The notes under the pieces: generated by a model
What the model saw: the letters and a program-made list of their open reading frames with translations, nothing else
The model's database searches: none
What the model was told of the DNA's origin: nothing
Part shown: piece after piece, positions 58,537 through 64,000 of the stretch
Position numbering within the stretch: the stretch's first letter is position 1
How the letters are laid out: every line of letters begins with the position of its first letter
From: Engraulis encrasicolus
Lineage: Eukaryota > Chordata > Actinopteri > Clupeiformes > Engraulidae
Reading direction: 5' to 3'
NCBI RefSeq assembly: GCF_034702125.1
Contig: NC_085857.1
Location: 59,656,814-59,720,813, forward strand
Length of the DNA stretch: 64,000 nt
Translations under genes and position numbers: made by a program

Positions 58537-59237
58537 CGGTGCTGCTGTGGGTCGGCCTGTGGGCCCTCTCCTCTCCGGTGCTCACCAGACAGCCTAGTAA
58601 TGACATGATGACAAACGGGCACAGACTGAAGACACTGTTAAACAATTTCCAAGCACCAATAATGCGTTACTGAAGTACTGAAGCGACCGTTTTCTAGGCG
58701 ACGCAGTTAACTAATCGCTCGAGAAACATCAGTAGCACAGATTCAGTAGTTCGTTCTAGCTAACTTTAGCCAAAAGTAAGTTAGCTCCGCGACGTATTAG
58801 AGGGCAAAACGTTCAAACTCAAACTACTGTGTGACACAGGTGAATTAACACGTCAACGCCAATGGCAAACTGGTAAAACCCCATGGATTAAAACACCAAC
58901 CGCGTTAGCTGACATTTGATTGTTATGATCATCTAGACTGGTGTTTTCCAGTCCACTCGGTTGTGCTGCTGCTTGGAACGTCCAAGCAGACCTCTTTGAT
59001 CCAAGTCTCCCGCGACGAGTCCTCCAGCCAGGCAGTAGCAGTTGTAACATGATGCTTCAAGTTCACCGTTTTCCTGAACTAAATCCACGAAAATCACCTT
59101 TTTCGTCTGAAATTCCACATTGAAACTATTTAAATAAGTCCATGTACTGTTTAAATACGTGTAGCTAATTGGTGGCACAGGAACATGTATGACAGTAGCC
59201 ATCGATGTCTCGGGTTTCTACTGATTTCGTCTGACTA
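58537..59237. promoter_or_regulatory. palb2 5' flank, presumed promoter region
   Basis: Sequence upstream of the palb2 start. Scattered CpGs occur (58680-58800, 58990-59020) but no clear island, TATA box or transcription start can be assigned. In mammals the gene is head-to-head with DCTN5; I see no DCTN5-like first exon on the + strand here. Confidence 0.3.
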
Positions 59238-59253
59238 GTGCGAGCTGGTACTG

Positions 59254-59254
59254 T

Positions 59255-59285
<31 letters not shown>

Positions 59286-59522
59286 TATTGTAGAAAAACA
59301 TCACAGAAGTCGAAACAGTCTGCCAGGGGTTGTCTCGTAAAATAAAAAAGGACATAAAGGAAAGAACAGAAATGTGAAAATAAATAATATTACATGAAAG
59401 TATTGTACAGCAGGTTATGTTTTCACAGCGTTCTTGTTGATAGATTTAGAAATGGACGCTATGGCCTATGAATGTAAATGGAGAATCCAATGCAGGTTGG
59501 TTTTATGTTTTGAATTAGATCT
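59254..59522 (-). mobile_element. Retrocopy with polyA tail and 16-bp target duplication
   Basis: GTGCGAGCTGGTACTG occurs at 59238-59253 and again at 59523-59538. Between them on the minus strand is about 230 bp ending CTACAATAAA then a long A-rich tail. Polyadenylation signal, A tail and long target duplication are the marks of LINE-mediated retroposition of an mRNA 3' end (or a 5'-truncated LINE 3' UTR). The source is not recognised. Confidence 0.85.
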
Positions 59523-59784
59523 GTGCGAGCTGGTACTGCAGTTAGTACTTTAAACCAGAGATTTTGATAGGAAGGATCTAAACTGTCTCTGTTTAAACAC
59601 TGGTGACTTCACCAGCTCCCATTCACTGACTTTGTGAGTAGACCCAAGTTATGGGGGGGGAAAAAACATTTAAACGCAGGATTTTGGAGTTTATATTGCT
59701 CGATGCAGTGATTTCCGGCAGAAGAACTCCATTCACTAAAACTGCAAGATTGTCCATAGGCCTACTGGACTGCAGGCCTACTGG

Positions 59785-60035
59785 ACTGCATGGTAAGTGG
59801 TTAGAGTGTCAGACTTGAAACCCAAAGGTTGCCGGTTCGACTCCCGACCCGGCAGGTTGGTGGGGGGAGTGATCAAACAGTGCTCTCCCTCATCCATACC
59901 TGAGGTACTCTGAGCATGGTACTGCCGCCCGCGCTGCTCCCTTGGGGAGTCATTGGAGACTGCCCCCTTGCACGGGTGAGGCATAAATGCAATTTTGTTG
60001 TGTGCAGTGAACACTTGTGTCCTCAGCGTTCAGGG
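59785..60035 (+). mobile_element. SINE, same family as 19064-19380
   Basis: GGTAAGTGGTTAGAGTG (box A region) and GCCGGTTCGACTCCCGACC (box B) lead into CCCCCTTGCACGGGTGAGGC and GTGTGCAGTGAACACTTG, matching the SINE inside the Tc1 element but in + orientation and more decayed. Confidence 0.8.
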
Positions 60036-60499
60036 GCACTGTCAGAACAGAAGGAATCATGTTTTGGCCCAAGGTAACACATCATTTGCAAGAATGAATT
60101 TCACCGATTTCAGCCCTGCTGAAGAACCCTAATCTACACCTATTCTCTGCCAAATTTCACAGCAGGTGCAAGATGCTGTGGTTCATAGACCTCTCCAGGT
60201 CTCTAGCTAACCATTAGATGACCAGATGTTGGATTAGATGTGAAATTTGTTGATGATTTGAGGGTGCTTCAGCAAAGGTGAAATCGGTCAGATTCATCTT
60301 TGCAAATGGCACGTCTCTGAAGCCACATAAAAAGTGACCTTGGTTCAAAACTTGTTTCCTAATGTTCTGCCCAAACTCCAGGCCCGAACCCCATTGAAAA
60401 CCCATGAAATGTGATCAAGAGGAAGCTGGATGGTCACAAGCCATCAACACAAGCTCAGTATAAGCATACATTATACTGAAAAAGCTGTCCCGGGCCCAG

Positions 60500-60640
60500 G
60501 GAGATAGGGGCCCCATAATTGGGTTATTATTACATACAGTATGACATGGAGGTTCTCATTACTTATACAGTATATTGGATAGAGGACCCTTTCAGATTAC
60601 TTAGTCATGGCCGCAGTGAAAGCTGTCAGCAGCCCTGAAG
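60500..60640. repeat. Dispersed repeat, inverse of 2295-2425
   Basis: GGGCCCAGGGAGATAGGGGC, CCATAATTGGG and CCTTTCAGATTA mirror blocks at 2295-2425. No element ends defined. Confidence 0.5.
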
Positions 60641-60689
60641 CCACAAAGGCCTACGGATGTGGTAGCACTTAGCTATTGTACATCTTTAG

Positions 60690-60765
60690 CTCACTGGTAT
60701 AGTACCCGTGCCTCCCATGCGGTTGCAAGTTCGAGCCCCAAGTGACAGAGTGCACAGGGAGACCT
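60690..60765 (+). pseudogene. tRNA-like sequence, probably a tRNA-derived repeat head
   Basis: TAGCTCACTGGTATAG (box A-like), GCCTCCCATGCGG and GCAAGTTCGAGCCCC (box B-like) are spaced as in a tRNA, nearest to tRNA-Gly(CCC) by eye. The acceptor arms do not pair, so it is not a functional tRNA gene. Confidence 0.4.
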
Positions 60766-60807
60766 CAGTTTTACATAAGCCTAACGTGTGAGCTATGTCT
60801 TAAAACT

Positions 60808-61217
60808 AGAGATGCACCGGATCCTGATTTTTAGGATCCTGCCGGATACCGGATCCACTGCTTAAGATCCTGCCGGATCTGGAACCGGATACCGGATCCT
60901 ACGAAAGGGTTAAAACACATAGACTCGCACACGTGGGCCCTTTTTATTACGTTGACTCAAACTAGTTTTTAGACTCATTGGCTTACTAACAAACTGCCTG
61001 CAACGGTCGCTTCCAAAGGGCTTTTACTCCATGCAGTGATTGGGGTTGTGAAAGACTGACTGAAAAGCCTACGTAAAAAACAGAGATGCACCAGATGATT
61101 TTTATGTAACTGCCGGATACCGGATCCGCTGCTTAAGATCCTGCCGGATCCGGATCCTGTGAAAAACCATATTATCCTGCCTTTTCCGGATCCGGAACCG
61201 GATCCGGTGCATCTCTA
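60808..61217. mobile_element. GGATCC-rich hAT MITE, composite
   Basis: TAGAGATGCACCGGATCC (60808) and GGATCCGGTGCATCTCTA (61217) are inverted ends as in 35573-35968. A second internal AGAGATGCACCAG start at 61083 shows that it is a fusion or tandem of two copies. The flanks do not form a clear duplication. Confidence 0.75.
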
Positions 61218-61330
61218 CAAACAAAAGTTTTGCCCTAGAGAAAGGAATTCACTCAGAGCAGAATAACCCTGAACACTCCCATGGCAACCCATATTAACAG
61301 AGAGTAAATTCCATGCTCATTCTAGATCAT

Positions 61331-61600
61331 GAATAGTCAAGTCAAGTCAAGTCGGCTTTATTGTCAATTTCTTTACATGCACTGGTCAAACAAAGAATTT
61401 GAAATTACGTTTCTTACTTCCCCTGCAGACATAGACATAGACTTTAGGTCTGGACATAGACAATTAGACATAGACAATTAGATATAGACAGTAAATACAC
61501 ATTCCACCGAGAGTACCTATACATACCCATACAGACATACAAAGTGCAAGGCTGGGCAACAGTAGACCTACATAGAACGTATTTTAAAAAGAGGTAGTGT
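61331..61600. repeat. Dispersed GTCAAGTCAAGTC repeat
   Basis: GTCAAGTCAAGTCGGCTTTA then TTGTCAATTTCTTTACATGC is a sequence I recognise as a frequent fish genomic repeat, probably a LINE or SINE 3' end; degenerate ACATAGACA units follow (61427-61490). Class uncertain. Confidence 0.5.
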
Positions 61601-61652
61601 TGTGCATTTCCAGTTATATAGCTAGTTTTCCAGTACAGTCATTCAATAGTAG

Positions 61653-62428
61653 GGTAGACTGAGTACAGTTGAGTACAGGGTACAGTTTAGACAAACCAAA
61701 TATCTCTGGATAACAACGTAACTCTGATCTAATTTTTGCTGTGGACATGCACATCGATATCCTCCTTGATCATGGGAAATTAGAAACCAGCACAGAACGC
61801 AGATCCAAAGATATTGGGAAAATGCTGTTTTCGACAGGTCAGATTTACCTCACCAGGTTCCTTCAAAAATGAACATCTTATGACCATTAGTTATCCTCTT
61901 GATATAAGTTACATGATTGCAATCCATGATACGTGCTCTAAAAGCAGATATATTTCCTGACATCATAACAGTTAAAACCATTTAATATCTTTATCAATGT
62001 GTGATCTGGCCAGAAGGGGACAGTTTAGACGCTAGCCTGTAGTGCTAATTTCACTATGTAAAACCAATGTAAAGATGCTAACGGGTACAGTTGAGTACAG
62101 TATTTTGCTATCGGCCATGCTATTAGCTCCCATGGCTATTACCTCCCATTGATTAGAATGGTGTCTCAACTGTACTCTGCTATGTCTCAACTGTACCCCA
62201 CCGTTTTTTAGCTAGGGTACAGTCGGGACAAAAGTGCACCTTTTTTGATTGATTAATTACATAAACATTAAACATCCTAGAGATATAATTCCTTGATTAT
62301 ATTTGCCCACATCCTGAAAATATGTTCTGTCCAAAACAACTTTCTTTTTAGGACCTTTTAATGGTCTAATTTCTGCGTGGAAGGGGACAGAAATAAAAGT
62401 GTACCCAACTGTACTCAGTCTACCCTAG
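61653..62428. mobile_element. MITE-like element with TAGGGTAGACTGAGTACAG ends
   Basis: TAGGGTAGACTGAGTACAG (61653) and CTGTACTCAGTCTACCCTA (62428) are perfect inverted repeats; the related GTACAGTTGAGTACAG also occurs at 62085. 776 bp, no coding capacity. Target duplication unclear. Confidence 0.75.
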
Positions 62429-62447
62429 GCATAAAGCAGCAGTAACA

Positions 62448-62488
62448 TGTGTGTGTGTGTGTCTGTGTGTGTGTGTGTGTGTGTGTGT
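62448..62488. repeat. (GT)n tract, left part of a split microsatellite
   Basis: GT tract with one CT interruption, ended by the hAT insertion at 62489 and resumed at 63902. Confidence 0.9.

Positions 62489-64000
<1,512 letters not shown>

Noticed and set aside
58933..59202. Minus-strand 89-codon frame upstream of palb2
   Set aside because: It has no splice-site support and no similarity I recognise, and it lies in the 5' flank. A head-to-head dctn5 first exon was also looked for on + and not seen.
60690..60765. A functional tRNA gene
   Set aside because: Box-like motifs are present, but the acceptor and anticodon stems do not pair; better read as a tRNA-derived repeat.

Overview
The window is vertebrate genomic DNA and almost certainly from a teleost fish. 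It has long (CA)n/(GT)n tracts, Tc1-, hAT- and TTAA-flanked DNA transposons, tRNA-derived SINEs and an I-type LINE. The spliced gene it carries resembles vertebrate PALB2. I cannot name the species.

Main gene. The minus strand from 58536 down to 9221 carries an apparently complete palb2 (partner and localizer of BRCA2) in 15 coding exons, called E1-E15 here. I assembled the exons from splice sites, reading phase and remembered human PALB2 landmarks. The landmarks are the N-terminal coiled coil (E2-E3), the ChAM chromatin motif (E5), the FxLP MRG15-binding motif (E7) and the C-terminal WD40 propeller (E9-E15). All phases join, and the coding sum is 6033 nt (2010 codons plus stop). Three exons have the same length as their human counterparts (60, 117 and 88 nt). 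The protein is far longer than human PALB2 (1186 aa) because E4, E5, E7, E8 and E15 contain in-frame minisatellite-like repeats.

Second gene. Downstream on the same strand, 6094-2843 holds the first two coding exons of an unidentified secreted or membrane protein: a signal peptide, then a 1.9-kb Thr/Ser/His/Pro-rich exon with repeated NHT sequons.

Layout. 1-2.8 kb: Tc1 remnant, CA repeats and repeat debris. 2.8-6.1 kb: mucin-like gene. 6.1-9.2 kb: simple repeats and MITEs. 9.2-58.5 kb: palb2. 58.5-64 kb: palb2 5' flank with a retrocopy, SINEs, MITEs and a hAT element inserted in a GT microsatellite.

The large palb2 introns are mostly transposons. E14-E15 holds a near-intact LINE. E12-E13 holds a TA-flanked element. 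E11-E12 holds a Tc1 element with three nested insertions plus a long inverted-repeat element. E10-E11 (11.4 kb) is about 98 percent one nested stack with at least five levels. E8-E9 and E2-E3 each hold a hAT with a smaller hAT inside. Several of these introns start with (AC)n right after the donor and end with (GT)n right before the acceptor, the arrangement known from teleosts to let intron ends pair in the pre-mRNA.
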